From contig NC_090797.1 of assembly GCF_040054535.1 (NCBI RefSeq), positions 9,107,001-9,171,000 of the forward strand: a stretch of DNA of 64,000 bases, written 5' to 3'. Below are positions 42,101 to 58,557 of this stretch, piece after piece. Within the stretch, counting starts at the first letter, position 1. The number at the start of each line of letters is the position of its first letter. The notes under the pieces were generated by a model. It did not search any database. It had not been told where the DNA came from and saw only the letters and a program-made list of their open reading frames with translations. Source of the DNA: Antennarius striatus. Lineage: Eukaryota > Chordata > Actinopteri > Lophiiformes > Antennariidae. A program made the translations under genes and the position numbers.

Positions 42101-45100
42101 TGCTGGTAAAACTATGCACTCCATTGAAATTGTTTGTTCATGGTAAATAAACAAGTACATCTATAAAAAGTTCTTTGACTGGATTCACGATCCTGTTAAT
42201 CCTGCTTCCCTACAACTGGGCGACATCTCACCCGACAGGATTCCGTGGAACTTGTGCATGGCAGCTAATGTTAGCACAACGACAAATTTCTTGTCACACA
42301 CTTGGTGTTTTACATGAGGGTGTTGAAAAGATCCTACAACAGAACACTTTTAGCTGACCATATATATTTGAGATCATGTTACAGAATTTACCTTAACTTC
42401 ATATATCACACGGATTCCCACTTGTTTGCTCAGGAGATTTTGTGTATGATATCTCTGACAGAGCAGCACCTGGCCTCACCCTTTTTTCAGTCCTCTGGCA
42501 GCAAGTTGTCATCATATTTATATTCTTCTGTTGTTCTCTGCACCCCTCCCTCTACACTGTGGCTCAGTATGTAATCCCTTTATTGTTACTGCAGTTTGGC
42601 ACTGACAATGTGTTGGAGGACAAGTCAGTGTCAGCTTAAAGAAATGCTTTTGCTCTGAGGCATTTCCACATTATTTATCATGTTTCCTTATGACCTTCCT
42701 GCTATTTTATGTTTTATGCTGTTTTCCAAGTGACATGCAGCATGGGCGCAAGAGAGGGTATCGCATTTGAATAAGGGTGAAGAGCTAATCAACCTTGTTG
42801 GGTGATATAATCTGTAATTAAAACATATTAATGTATTAGTCAAAGAAGGGCATGGACGTGTTGTTTTGCAGCTGAAAACACGAGTTATTGTCAAGCAAAG
42901 TGGTTCTCCACCTGTGAAGGACTGATTTGTGGTGTAATTAGCTTTAGAGGTCCTAGTATTTACTCCTATTGACCTGAGCCTCAGGTAAATAAATACAATC
43001 AATAGAATGGGGCTGGTATAAAACAGAGCCTACACAATCTCCAGCTGTCTTTTTTTTTTTGGCTGCATTTATTACTCAGCATCTTCCTTCCTTCTTCCCT
43101 GTGCAGCTGTCTCTCAATGTACAGACAGGGCTCTGCATTGAGAACCAGTTTAGATTACAAAACATAGATCTGCCAGGGTACACATAGCAGAGAGCTTTCA
43201 AACAAGACATGGATTTCTCTGAGGCACAATGGGCTTGCTAAACCAATGCTTAGGCAAACAGATGGACAGGACGGGAAAGAGAGAAGGTGTAATGGAAAGA
43301 GTCACTAGGGGAGGCATGATACTGCCAGTTCACTCCCAATGACAAATAATCCAGTACAAGTCTTTATTGTCAGAGTGAAATACAAAAACATTTTCTGTAA
43401 GGAATATTCATCACCATGTGCTGCTTATTTGACAGCTAGCCACAATAGATGCTTGGTTGTAGGGATAATTTTTTTCGTGATCCCCAGAAGATGAAAAGCA
43501 TTATTTTTTTTCGGTCTCACCATGATGAATGTTTTCATGTCTTTGTTTTTACTGGAATATGTTAAAGACTACTGACATTTGACACAGATATCCATGGTGC
43601 CCAGAAGATGAAGCTGTTGTTGAGAACCTGACTTTTACACGCATGCAGCTATGGTCAAGATGTGTACTTCACCAGTGTAATTTCTCTATATCTGCAAAAT
43701 ATATAGGCCGAGACTTGAGCACAGATGTTCCTGGTCCATACATCTTCAATGTATGAACCATGAACAGCAATGCAAAGCAAAGAAATTGGATTTGGGTAAA
43801 TCTTTAAGCAATTATTGGATGTATTTTATCAAATTATGAAAACATAGTCATGTCGGTCTCACACCAGCAGTAGTATAAAATTTTTGTGCTTGTGATTTAC
43901 TCTTTGTGTGTTGCTTTAGTGCTCATTAGCAGATGCTAATATGCAAAACTGAGAAGGTGACAATAGAAAATCTCTAACTAGCAAACCAGCAGCTCATTTG
44001 CATTCTGATTTTGATGCTCAGTGTTGTCTCAAAGTCAGAAAACCATTTCACACAGCTGCTAGAAATATTGCAGTCATCTTTGAGACCTGTTGTTTTTGTA
44101 TTCACATCTGATGCACAACATCATGTAGCTTTGTTTTGCTTCTTTACTTGTTAAATGTGGATTTCTGTCTAGGATTTTATTGCAGAGGAATTTCTGTTAT
44201 GCTGATACCCTATTTTCAGCCTGATCTCCAACATTTCCAGTATGGCTATAAGTGAATCCCTGACTGTGACGTACTGCATCTGTATCCATCTCCACCACAT
44301 GGGAAAGCAAATATCTAACCCCCATTGCCAAGAGAGGTATATCTGGGTTTAGAGGACGTATTACACATGAAGCATAGTTATTTGGAGAGGGCCTCATAGA
44401 AGCATATAATTTATTCTAGATTTTCCACCAAGATGGGATTCTGCATCATGTCAGAGAGGTGACTTTATGTGGGTTTAAGATTTGCTCTTGCTTCAGAAGC
44501 CATGCCATTTCATTGACTAGATTTTTTGTGTGTATGTCTGTGAGGGTGAATATGTGTTGAAATAAATAAATAATAAGGATACCCTGTCATGCTCTCTAGT
44601 CAGCAAATTTGACTGACAGATGCTCTGATACAACCAAATCCACTTAAATGTCAAGCAGTAACGTCCACTAATGTTGTCTAAACTGAAGCATCAAGACCAG
44701 AGGGAGGCTTCCAGCTCAAAACAATTCCTCTGGGCATTTATGGCAGTTGTGTCTCAGCTTGATGGTTGGGAAAATCTAGTGAGGGAAAAATGGAAAATAT
44801 GAGCTGAAGAAGACTTGTCAAACTTGAGTCACGCTGTATGATTTCCCGCTATCAGCTGGGATTAACTTTGTCTGTCTTCTCAGCGCTGCAGCGGCTTCAC
44901 TGACTTTTTCTTGCAGTTTAAATATTACTTTATAGAAAATGTTTGTACCAACTAACATGTCTCCTCCTGATAGCTCAGCTTGCTTTGTCACATTTTAATT
45001 TTTTTTTTTCACTTTTAATAGAATGAATTGAAAAATGTAAGCACCAAGGAAAACAAATTCATTCTTATTCTGGTTTGAGTCATTTGCTTTATTACTGCTA

Positions 45101-47293
45101 CTTCTGGTTTATCATTGACCATGCAGATCAACTGATGTCTTGAAACACAACACTGCAATGCCACCTCCAGTGAAAACATCTTAAGGATATTTCACTAATT
45201 AGTCTCATGCACCACAAACAGGTTTAAATTTGAGGTAAAATCCTGGAGAAGCAAAGTGTGGCAAGCTTTTTTAGTCAATGATGCAAGTCAAAACCTAGAA
45301 ATACAGTCCATAAATATAGCATTTTATAAAACCATCATGGAGAATTCCTTTCCTGTAGTGACTAATTAAACACACTATTTACTACTAATAATATCCAGTG
45401 TTTACACAAAGCCTGGAAAAGATAAATACACTTCAGCACCTTGAGTCATTTTATTTTCCTGTAAAGAATGGGACTTTATTTGTCTTGTTTAACAATGATG
45501 TTGACTTCATTGGCTATTCATTAAAAGTCTCCTTGATCGCTGCCTCCAGAGTAAACGGACCTGCTCCCGTCACTGGGGAGAGATTTTGATGCCGCCATGT
45601 TGAACATTGACTCAATAAACGAAAGTCTTTATGACAGGTTACTACAGGGCACTTGGTACCACTTTGAGAAAGGTCAATGCCCAGGTTTGAACTCCAGTTT
45701 GTACAACCGTCTGTAATCACTTCACTGGGTAACCTGTCCTGACGGTGTCCCTGCTTATAGGCATACCCTTCTCTCTGAACGGACGTAAGAAAGCTCACTC
45801 AAAGTTAAAGGATTTTGTTGGAAGTAGCACTGAGGTTTCATATTGCAACCAGCTGAATACCCCTTGCCTCACCCTCCCCTATGGTGGCCGCTGAAAACAT
45901 GAAAGACGCTCTCTTGAGTGTTCGTTGGAGTTCTGGGAGAACCTGCTTCCTCTGTAGACATAAAGAGTTCACTTATGACATCTGATGTCACACCCAAACT
46001 AAAATATTGTGCTTATTTTTTCCTTTTCAATCCTTCTTGGACAAACTCTTAAAAAAACACAAAATTTAAAACAATTGGCTCTTTAAAGGCTGAGAGAAAA
46101 CCTGAATTCAAGAGTTTTTCACAAAGGTCATCGAGGCGGATGACTCATTTTATGAATGAGTTGTTGAGTTTGTGAAAAATGAGTGAACCTTATACTGTGG
46201 AACAAAAAAGCAGTCAACCCCTACTCATTGTTGCCATGTGAGAAATAAGCCTCTTAATTATGTTTGACTCAAGACTCTGTGTGACCCGCTCTTGTCAGAA
46301 CCCCAACTACAGTCCACAACATGACCTGACAGTGCCTGCTCAACATGTGCATGATCCTGATAATGAGTACAGAATGGGAAGACAGCTGCCTCAGACATTT
46401 TCTTTGACACGGTGACAACTAACTGGAAGGAGCAATAAGGCTTATTTATATTTCCTGTACTTTGTGAAAATAAATACATCATTTCAAGTCTGTAGTCAAA
46501 TATACCCATGTTTTTATGGACTCTTTTGATTGGCATTGATACATCTACAAGAAGACAATGAAGACATGAATGTTTCTACAAGGGAAATGACAACAGTAAC
46601 CGAGGTCACCTTTATGCATCTAGTAAATAAATAGCTAAATTGGAGCCAGTGATAGGCCTTGCTTGGTCAATAAGGGCATTATAAGCATAAAAATATGTGG
46701 ATAATGAGCTTTTCCACTTATTTTGTTATTCTAACCGCTCGAGGAAACATCATCTTTATTGTATTCACACACATTTGTGGTATCTCAGCTTGAAGTTTTA
46801 CTACACTGCCCCCAGTGATATGTAGTGGTACTGCACATTAAGCCTCAATAAAAAGTACTGTATACAATTATGGCAAAAATGAGTGCAGCATAAGGACGCA
46901 AATCTCCATAGCAGTATCCACATAGTTTATTTTGTCGTTGTGGTTTTTTTTTACACTATTTTAAATGTTCTTTGCGTTTAAACAGAAAAAGACAAATAAA
47001 CCCGCTTCTCAACGATCTTTTGATGATGTTATGACCAAGTTCCTTAATATTTCAGTTTGTGAATTTTTAAAACTTGAACAAAATCAGTCGCTCTTGGAGG
47101 ACAACAAAGCTTTACAACTCATAGGCTCTTCTACGTTAGACTCACCTGTTTCAGGAATGCTGCTGATGCCACAGTTTGGTGTCCTGGTCGTATCAGTTTC
47201 CTTCCACGCCAAAACACAACGATTTAGCACAACTTCTACATGTCTGTACTCCTGAAAAAGATTTGATGAAAACAATCTGGGTTGTTTTTCCAT
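14962..47293 (-). CDS. cerk: Ceramide kinase, complete 13-exon gene
   Basis: Phosphorylates ceramide to ceramide-1-phosphate using ATP; in characterised orthologues it acts at Golgi, trans-Golgi and plasma membranes. The coding exons in transcript order are 47293-47146, 36480-36349, 34994-34872, 32452-32327, 31668-31602, 29819-29674, 25434-25360, 25230-25078, 23941-23836, 23336-23254, 20680-20475, 17634-17429 and 15079-14962. Every junction is GT-AG and all phases join, giving 562 residues against 537 in human. A PH domain occupies roughly residues 8-125. The lipid-kinase (DAGK-like) domain starts near RPKRLLVYINPYGG (137-150) and carries the nucleotide-binding VCVGGDGM (202-208). A CERK-type CxxxCxxC motif is Cys356, Cys360 and Cys363. 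LDFLRHLLRHTNKD (440-453) matches the calmodulin-binding segment described in human CERK. There is no signal peptide. No key residue is missing. Family identity is very secure; individual splice edges are inferred. Confidence 0.95.
15093..15172. repeat. (CA)n microsatellite at the cerk intron 12 acceptor
   Basis: About 80 bases of CA on the plus strand, TG on the transcribed strand, with three small interruptions near 15136-15151. It starts about 12 bases upstream of the AG of the last cerk exon, so it sits where branch point and polypyrimidine signals act. Confidence 0.97.
15173..17428 (-). other. cerk intron 12, non-coding
   Basis: No exon seen. It includes a stretch with many homeodomain-type cores (about 15740-15960, with TTAATTAAAGG near 15828) that looks like non-coding regulatory DNA, and a short stretch near 16430-16450 resembling the common teleost ATGCTAACATGCTCAC repeat. 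Confidence 0.5.
17429..17634 (-). CDS. cerk: cerk coding exon 12
   Basis: Starts FDHSFVEVHRVRKFNF (human FDFTFVEVYRVKKFQF) and ends SSWTCDGEILPHAAIQV (human SSWNCDGEVLHSPAIEV). The acceptor, CCTCCAAAAG, is weaker than the others; the phase and homology still fix it. The donor is TCAG|GTAATA. Confidence 0.95.
18850..18915. repeat. Teleost TGCTAATGT/TTAACATGCTCA repeat relic
   Basis: The run GAGCTAAATGCTAATGTC followed by TTAACATGCTCACAATGTC resembles a dispersed repeat common in teleost genomes. A second relic is at about 30975-31055. The family name is unknown to me. Confidence 0.4.
19535..19572. repeat. AT-rich 12-bp inverted repeat
   Basis: AATATTTATTAT (19535-19546) and its exact reverse complement (19561-19572) flank a 14-base TA-rich spacer. 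It lies in cerk intron 11. It is composition-biased, so chance formation is possible. Confidence 0.7.
20475..20680 (-). CDS. cerk: cerk coding exon 11
   Basis: Encodes GKFIAINAANMSCACPRSPK, then GLSPSAHLADGTMDLILVRK and DFLRHLLRHTNKDDQ, very close to human CERK. It includes the putative calmodulin-binding helix. The acceptor is TTGTTTCAG and the donor CAG|GTGGGA. Confidence 0.98.
20681..23253 (-). other. cerk intron 10
   Basis: No separate exon seen. The 458 bases immediately after the exon 10 donor keep the exon 10 reading frame open to a stop at 22796. A purine/G-rich run (GGGGGTGGGTGGTGGAGGGG type) lies at about 22806-22836. Confidence 0.6.
23254..23336 (-). CDS. cerk: cerk coding exon 10
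   Basis: An 83-base exon that completes the cysteine motif (CCVC, residues 360-363) and continues QRKPSSKDNKQWKMSEEL. The human linker here is longer. The donor is AAAG|GTACGG. The reading frame stays open for about 150 codons beyond this donor (see findings). Confidence 0.93.
23836..23941 (-). CDS. cerk: cerk coding exon 9
   Basis: Encodes VKTFLDHNYYEGTISFLPA and NVGTPRDKLLCRS, matching human LKTFLSHHCYEGTVSFLPA. It supplies the first cysteine (356) of the CxxxCxxC motif. The acceptor is GTGTTTCAG and the donor CCGG|GTAAAT. Confidence 0.95.
25078..25230 (-). CDS. cerk: cerk coding exon 8
   Basis: Encodes MDVCSVHHGDVFLRYSVSLL, then GYGFYGDLLTDSERKRWLG and ARYDLS. This is the most strongly conserved CERK block: human has LRYSVSLLGYGFYGDIIKDS. 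The intron before it is only 129 bases. The donor is TCAG|GTATGA. Confidence 0.98.
25360..25434 (-). CDS. cerk: cerk coding exon 7
   Basis: A 75-base exon reading STDCICFATVGSNDPVTSAL followed by HIIVG across the junction. It matches human STDCVCYSTVGTSDAETSAL. The acceptor is CCGACAG and the donor GTAG|GTTAGT. Confidence 0.95.
   Translation of the reverse strand, partial: DPLTVSALPRWDPTIQLHLLYTSL
25435..29673 (-). other. cerk intron 6, non-coding
   Basis: A 4.2-kb AT-rich intron. I saw no exon or recognisable mobile element. The short open frames near 25906-26335 and 27840-28073 look random: AT-rich, without splice context or recognisable domains. Confidence 0.6.
29674..29819 (-). CDS. cerk: cerk coding exon 6 (GGDG nucleotide-binding loop)
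   Basis: Encodes VVCVGGDGMFSEILHGLV and then LHIGIIPAG. GGDG at residues 204-207 is the signature of diacylglycerol, sphingosine and ceramide kinases. The glycine after Asp206 corresponds to human Gly198, whose change to Asp abolishes activity in published work. The junctions are CTATCCAG|G and GCAG|GTCAGC. Confidence 0.97.
31602..31668 (-). CDS. cerk: cerk coding exon 5
   Basis: A short 67-base exon reading TERANHARDHLRTEADLDKYD, equivalent to human TEHANQAKETLYEINIDKYD. The acceptor is TCTCCATAG and the donor GG|GTGAGT. It is too short to show up as a frame of its own. Confidence 0.95.
32327..32452 (-). CDS. cerk: cerk coding exon 4 (start of kinase domain)
   Basis: Encodes NRPKRLLVYINPYGGKQLG through FRRACISADVI, the first strand and NPxGG loop of the lipid-kinase domain. 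The acceptor follows a run of T (TTTTTTTGCAG). The donor is GATTG|GTGTGT. Confidence 0.97.
34872..34994 (-). CDS. cerk: cerk coding exon 3 (end of PH domain)
   Basis: Forty codons containing RRTRRHQWCCNDVTFHC and CEQWIHIINEQ, matching human RARRHRWKWAQVTFWC and CHLWLQTLREM, including the PH-domain C-terminal Trp helix. The acceptor is CATTACAG|TTTCC and the donor A|GTATGT. Confidence 0.92.
36349..36480 (-). CDS. cerk: cerk coding exon 2 (PH domain)
   Basis: Encodes SHVVQVCDIVAI and then DQLYPHSFT, matching human CSVPVSEIIAV and KPYAFT. The acceptor is a tandem CAGCAG, so the exon may also start at 36483, adding one codon. The donor is ACAG|GTATCA. Confidence 0.9.
39750..39833. repeat. Perfect 42-bp tandem duplication
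   Basis: Two identical 42-base units, 39750-39791 and 39792-39833, each beginning ATTTATGCTTATTGG and ending GTCAGAGTTATCT. Identity suggests a recent duplication, or an assembly artefact. Confidence 0.9.
41853..42017 (-). mobile_element. tRNA-derived teleost SINE fragment
   Basis: Read on the minus strand it begins GGGCAGCACGGTGGCGTAGT and GGGTAGCGCTGTTGCC, continues to AAGAAGGTTCCGGGTTCTGG and then to a TGTGTGGAGTTTG-type body. This is the order of a common teleost tRNA-derived repeat. It shares its head with the copy at 56887-57201. The 3' part is missing. Confidence 0.7.
45815..45975 (+). repeat. Teleost interspersed repeat copy
   Basis: The run GAGGTTTCATATTGCAACCA followed by CTGAATACCCCTTGCCTCACC, GGTGGCCGC, GTTCTGGGAGAACCTGC and GTAGACATAAA has the block order of a very common dispersed repeat in percomorph fishes. 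I recognise the blocks but cannot give its library name. The copy is diverged. Confidence 0.5.
47146..47293 (-). CDS. cerk: cerk coding exon 1 (start codon, PH domain start)
   Basis: The ATG at 47293-47291 has A at -3 and G at +4, a good Kozak context. The 49 codons (MEKQPRLFSSNLFQEYRHVE onwards) align with the start of the human PH domain, where LFSSNLF corresponds to LQSVLWV. The donor is ACAG|GTGAGT at 47146/47145 and leaves one base of a split codon. The identification rests on position, phase and weak similarity, so it is less certain than the other exons. Confidence 0.8.
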
Positions 47294-47511
47294 AATACTA
47301 TTAAGTAGTGTCTTTCGCTACTTTGTAAATTCTCATTTTAACTTATAAAAAGCCGCGTCCACCGTCTACGTCAGACTGAATCAGCCGGTTACTAACATGT
47401 TCCTGCCAGCAAAGAGGTGAATCAACACAAAGATCGTATATTAAACAGATGTTACACTGCTGCCTATTTTCCATCAGGTACAAAGTACAAGGTGCGCTTG
47501 CGCGCGCACAC

Positions 47512-47514
<3 letters not shown>

Positions 47515-47577
<63 letters not shown>
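47515..47577. repeat. (CA)n tract upstream of cerk
   Basis: A pure dinucleotide tract of about 63 bases, just after a CGCGCG-containing stretch (GCGCTTGCGCGCGCACAC). It lies about 220 bases upstream of the cerk ATG, so in its promoter or 5' UTR. Confidence 0.95.
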
Positions 47578-47579
<2 letters not shown>

Positions 47580-47760
47580 TCATTTTCTTGCAGAGGAGCA
47601 GAGGAGACGATCGTAGTCGTCTCACTCGCGATCGTCTCATCTACAACCATTTCCTCTGGGCGGCTGCTGGAGCATAACTCAATCTGACTAAAGGCGAGAG
47701 GCGGGGTTCACCCCCGACGAGACGCCACCTCATCGTGACCACAAGAAGGACAAACAACCA
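47580..47760 (-). promoter_or_regulatory. Putative cerk CpG-rich promoter segment
   Basis: CpG density rises sharply over the surrounding AT-rich DNA. The segment includes a GC-box (GAGGCGGGG, 47698-47706) and a 10-bp inverted repeat GAGACGATCG / CGATCGTCTC at 47604-47613 and 47629-47638. It lies 290-470 bases 5' of the cerk start codon. Promoter function is inferred from position and composition; the start site was not determined. Confidence 0.45.
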
Positions 47761-48690
47761 TGCACTCTCACACTCACATCTACGGACAAATCTGAAAGAA
47801 TGCCTGCTGTATCAGTAAATAATGAGGGAGGGAGAGTTTATACCATATATCCTACTGAACAATCACATCATCAGCATGTTTTGAAAACATTTGTCGTATA
47901 ATTCATGACTAAGGGCAGTGAGGTACTTCATTACAATTCCAGAGTGACAGCTCACGATACATTATCCCCTCATAACCATAAGACACTGGAGCAAAAAACA
48001 AAATACTGTACCAATTTGCACCTCCGGAAGTTTTTGAAAAATGTGAATTAAGGATAAAAATCATGTAGATTCGTTTCCCTTTATTTTTTAAATTACTGAG
48101 ACAACAAGGGGTTTTGCTGCAAAAAAATATTTTCTTGAGATCAGGATTTTGTTGTATGACACAGGGAATAAAAGTGAACCTGCGTCTGATACTATATTAA
48201 TACTTCATCTTAATTATCATACGTTCAAAGGTTAATATAATGACTAAAATTGAATACATAAAACAGACAGGTTTAAACAATGTACGTTCAAATAATTGTT
48301 GAACAAACTATATGGTTGAATTTTCAATAATAATTCAACAATTTTGTCAGTAAGAGATAAACACTTATTAAGTGTCAGAATCTGTATTCGGTAAACTACG
48401 GGACTCTGTGACTGCACTGTGAAGAAAATTATGCTGTACTGTAAATTTTAATATGACAAATAACTTCATAATCTCTTACACAGCTGTGTGAAGGAATGAA
48501 TTGATTTGCTTTGTGATTTGTGCGTGCAACATTAATTGAATTAATCAATATAATTATCCTCTAATGTAATTGAATTGTGTCTGAATAATTATGTGTTAAA
48601 AATTTACGATACAAACAACGGTAAATCTTAAAAAAAACATGAAGGCTGTATTTCATCCTGCTCCTCTAAACTAGAGTGATCGCGACACTT
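47761..48690. other. AT-rich spacer between the divergent genes
   Basis: About 0.9 kb with no open frame of interest and no recognisable repeat. It separates the cerk-side CpG segment from the tbc1d22a-side promoter motifs. Confidence 0.5.
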
Positions 48691-48794
48691 AGTGAAACTA
48701 GGTACACTATTCATTTCTTCCTTCTCAGTCTCTGGTCCTGATGCTGGTGGTCTTCTCTTTTGATTGACACAGCTCTTGTCGGAAAGACAGTCGA

Positions 48795-48930
48795 CGATGA
48801 CGTAAGAAGCGCACGTCGCCTAACAGCAGATCTCACTTGTGATTGGTTCACAAAGAGGAAGTACCTGTTCGTCCAATCAAAGCAGCTTTTGCCTGCCGAT
48901 TAAGCAGTATCAACATGGCAGCTTTCTGAG
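48795..48930 (+). promoter_or_regulatory. Putative tbc1d22a promoter
   Basis: Contains a CRE/ATF-like TGACGTAA (48798-48805), an inverted CCAAT box (ATTGG, 48842-48846), an ETS-type GAGGAAGT (about 48856-48863) and a direct CCAAT box (48873-48877). A YY1-like CAACATGGCAGC (48911-48922) follows. There is no TATA box. This arrangement, with YY1 just downstream of the probable start, is typical of ubiquitously used promoters. It sits 110-240 bases before the start codon. Confidence 0.5.
48915..48929 (+). CDS. Five-codon upstream ORF in the tbc1d22a leader
   Basis: ATG GCA GCT TTC TGA, that is four residues and a stop, in good Kozak context (A at -3, G at +4), ending 107 bases before the main start. 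It coincides with the YY1-like motif, so it matters for translation only if transcription begins upstream of it. Confidence 0.35.
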   Translation: MAAF

Positions 48931-49036
48931 TTTTGAAGGAAGGGACTTGGTGTAAATAAACACAAATTCCACGTTTTCCACATAACGACACAATTCCTGT
49001 GTTTGTGTTCGGGACTGTTTGGACCGTAGTGGGAAA

Positions 49037-55291
<6,255 letters not shown>

Positions 55292-56886
55292 GTATGAGAT
55301 ACTCTATTCCATTCATTTGTCAGCATGTGTTACTGTTGTACAGTCAACTCGTCTCCTTGTTGCTCTTGGCTCACTTGATGTTCTTTAGTTTTGTACATTC
55401 CTTCTTTTATTCATGGAGCTCTTGTGCCTTTTCATTTCCTTTGTGTATTTTATTTTCTCACTCGTTCTTCGCTCACTTCATCTGCCAGCTGTGCTGTACT
55501 TTTAACGATGCTGTGAGTGTTAAAGTCATCCCGCCATCTGGACATGCAGATTACAAGTGGGAAAAAAACCCCCACCAACAACAAAAGCAAATGACAGGCC
55601 TTTGTTCTAACCAAATGACAGGCCTTTATTGTTTATCCAACCCCAGAGACTGTTTGCTAATGCTGTACCCTAGTGGCCAAGAAACCCTCACAGACCTCTT
55701 CTTCACAGTTGACTTTTTGTCCGGTGAAACTTAATTAACTTGAGACTAACCAGCAAATGCTACAGGTCAACTTGTTGAAATGTTAATTAACTATCAAAGC
55801 TGTGGTTGAATGAAATTGTGTGCTGAGCCTTTTCAAGTCACTGTGTTAAATGTAGAGTGTGATGTACAGTTTGAGGCTACAGTTGCAAGAATAAAAGTGA
55901 GAAAGCGATACTACTTTAGCTCTGGTTTACATACGTGTAACTCTATCATATCAGGCAGTTATGTATTCCAAATTGTGTGTATCTATGCTCTTTGTTGTTA
56001 AAACACAATGATTTAGTGTGTTCCTGCAGCATCACGAGAGTTAATTAAATCTTAACCAATTTGTATTAAAATGTGTTAATAAAATCCACATGTTGCTCTA
56101 GCTCACTCCTATGAACACGACACTGATTCTCGCCCACTAATGATAGCAATGGTTTTTTAAGGAGACTGTATTTTGATTATATGCTAAAGCTAAAGCATTC
56201 AGTTTTGTGAAATGTTTGTGGACAGCTTTAGTCTTGTCTTTCCTAGTCATGATTCTCTTCTTCCTGAAGTTTGTACAATGCGTTTTTATGCTTGTACTTT
56301 TGCTGGTTTAAAACTGACATCTAACTAATAAATCTTTTCATGTAATTTGTATTCAAAGTGATGGTTTGTTAGGAGATGTTGGAAGGTGGTCATGGAGCTG
56401 TGTTTAATGGCAGCAGCGTCCACCTTCTGGGACCCATCTTGGGGCACTGACCATGAATGCCTGCCTACGCTGCATTAAAGAAAAAACAGGAAGTTGGACA
56501 ATACAAGCTGCAACTCAGGCAAACTTATTTGAGCTCATAGTGTGGTTAGATTTTTTGTTGTCATTTGCTTTTGGGCATAATATTTTTGTATTCTTGGTAT
56601 AATTAGGGAAGCTTGACAGTTTTTAACAAAAGTATCAATAATAATTGCTGTTGCTCTACTAGCTTTCGTAGTTGTAGTTCTCAACTGATATGAACATGTT
56701 TGGCTACTGATATAAATAAATATCATAGCAGCCATATCATTTTGAGCTGATAATATCATAAGTTTTCTACCGTTTATAACAACACTAACACACACTGAAT
56801 GAACTCTGTGTCTGATGAGATGAAAGACAACTGTGCTGTGAGAAATGAAAAAAATATTTATCAATGTATCTTTCTTAACCAATAGA

Positions 56887-57201
56887 TCATTCATTCATTC
56901 ATACATTTTCTTTACCATTGTTCTGCTTATGCGGATCTTGGGGGTTGCTGGAGCCTATCCCAACAGAATTACAGACATGAGGCGGGGATAAAACTAGTTA
57001 TGCATGCACTCATGGACAATCTGGAGCCAATCAATCACCTAGGCTGCATGTTTTTGAAGGTTGAAGGAAACCGGAGGACCTGGATAAAACCCACGTGGAC
57101 ATAGGGAGAACATACAAAACTCTGTTCAGAATAGGATGTGAACCCAGAACAGTCTTGATGTGAGGCTACAGCGCTACCCACTGAGGCATTGTGTCGCCCC
57201 C
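56887..57201 (-). mobile_element. Near full-length tRNA-derived teleost SINE
   Basis: Read on the minus strand: a tRNA-like head (GGGGGCGACACAATGCCTCA, then GTGGGTAGCGCTGTAGCC and a B-box-like GGGTTCACATCC), a body with GTATGTTCTCCCTATGTCC and TCCGGTTTCCTTCAACC, a segment CCCGCCTCATG, then GGGATAGGCTCCAGCAACCCC, and an (ATTC/GAAT)n tail at the low-coordinate end. The block order is that of a widespread teleost SINE. Mutations in A and B boxes indicate it is old. Confidence 0.8.
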
Positions 57202-58557
57202 TGTAGATTATGTTACATAAATATCTGATGAACTTCTTTGACAATGTTGTTTTCCCATTATGTCAGTTAGTTTGTGGCGAAAGTAAAGAGACCAACTCAT
57301 AAAAATGACTGGCGTTGTGTGGATTATTAGAGGAGGATGCACCATTAAACTCTTGGTTAAACCTCCGTGAAGAGCCCTCCAGAGTTCAGTTCTGTGTTAG
57401 CATGAAAGATATACATCTGTTGTCCTTTTGTGTCTTTCTTTTGTGTGTTTGCATATGGCTGTATTGCGTGTGTAAATGTGTGTGTACCTGACACAAGGGG
57501 AGCATGAAGTAAGATCGGGGGAGAGAATTAAAAAAGTGCTTGGTTAGCAGGAATGGGTTGTTTGCTATGTTACAATGCCTTAAATGTGCCAAACACAAAG
57601 GAATATTTCAGTGTGAAATGACACTTTAATCACCACAGCCTCTGTTCTCAGATGGAGACTGTGGTTTTAATTTACCACAACTGAACAGGCTACTAGGCGT
57701 TAATTTGACACAGGCTATTTTTAGAAACAACCCTTTTAATCAGATCTCTCCTCTTTTATAAGTAAACTGCATCGTACTCCAGTGGGAATCTGCCGTCTCA
57801 GTTGTGCTTCATCAGCCTCACAGTGCCTCAGAAGACATGGCTCTGGTACTGGAAGGTTTCTTATTTTCGGTATAGTGATAGAGATGTATAAATATATATC
57901 TTATGATTGTTAACATACAGTATATAGTCAATGACAGGTTTCTGTAGCAGTAAGAGGTTTTCGGAGTAATACTGTCTGGTGGCCCGGTTTATTTGTCAGT
58001 CAGGTACTAATTTGCAGAAAGCATCGATATATCTTCATATTTCCTCAAAATATTTGGTGAACTATACATCATTAATTGTATATAGACCACTGTGCTAACC
58101 TGCATGCACAAATTATACTATATCAGGTTACAGAATGTGATTTTGTTCCATTTTCTTTTCTTTTTTCTTTTGTCTACTCACACTACTGGCGTTAATTAGA
58201 CTTTAAATAGCTTTAGTCAGCAAAGCAGTGTTTCAATACAATGCAGGATCCCCTTGAAAACTTTTTGAACCAAACAAACTTGTTCACAAGTCATCACTGT
58301 TAGTCACTCTTACGTTTGGGCAGAGTGTATCCTGTACATCAGCAGTGTGTCTTGAGATGTCAGCCCCCATTAGGGCCTGCCAGGCATCACACGCCGACTG
58401 TCTAAATTTAGTTTAGTCTCTGTGCCATGATTAGACAGCCCAGAACGGGCGAGTAACGCTCGTGGCTGCTGGCAGCATGAAAGATGAACTTCATTCACAG
58501 GACATAATTAAGTGAAGGTTTGGGGGAGGGGTAAGAGGAATGGAGAGGGATAGGGCC

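Larger units (their letters stand above)
36484..47145 (-). other. cerk intron 1, non-coding
   Basis: The largest cerk intron, about 10.7 kb. No exon was recognised. It contains a perfect 42-bp tandem duplication (39750-39833), a tRNA-type SINE fragment (41853-42017) and a further teleost interspersed repeat copy (about 45815-45975). Confidence 0.6.
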
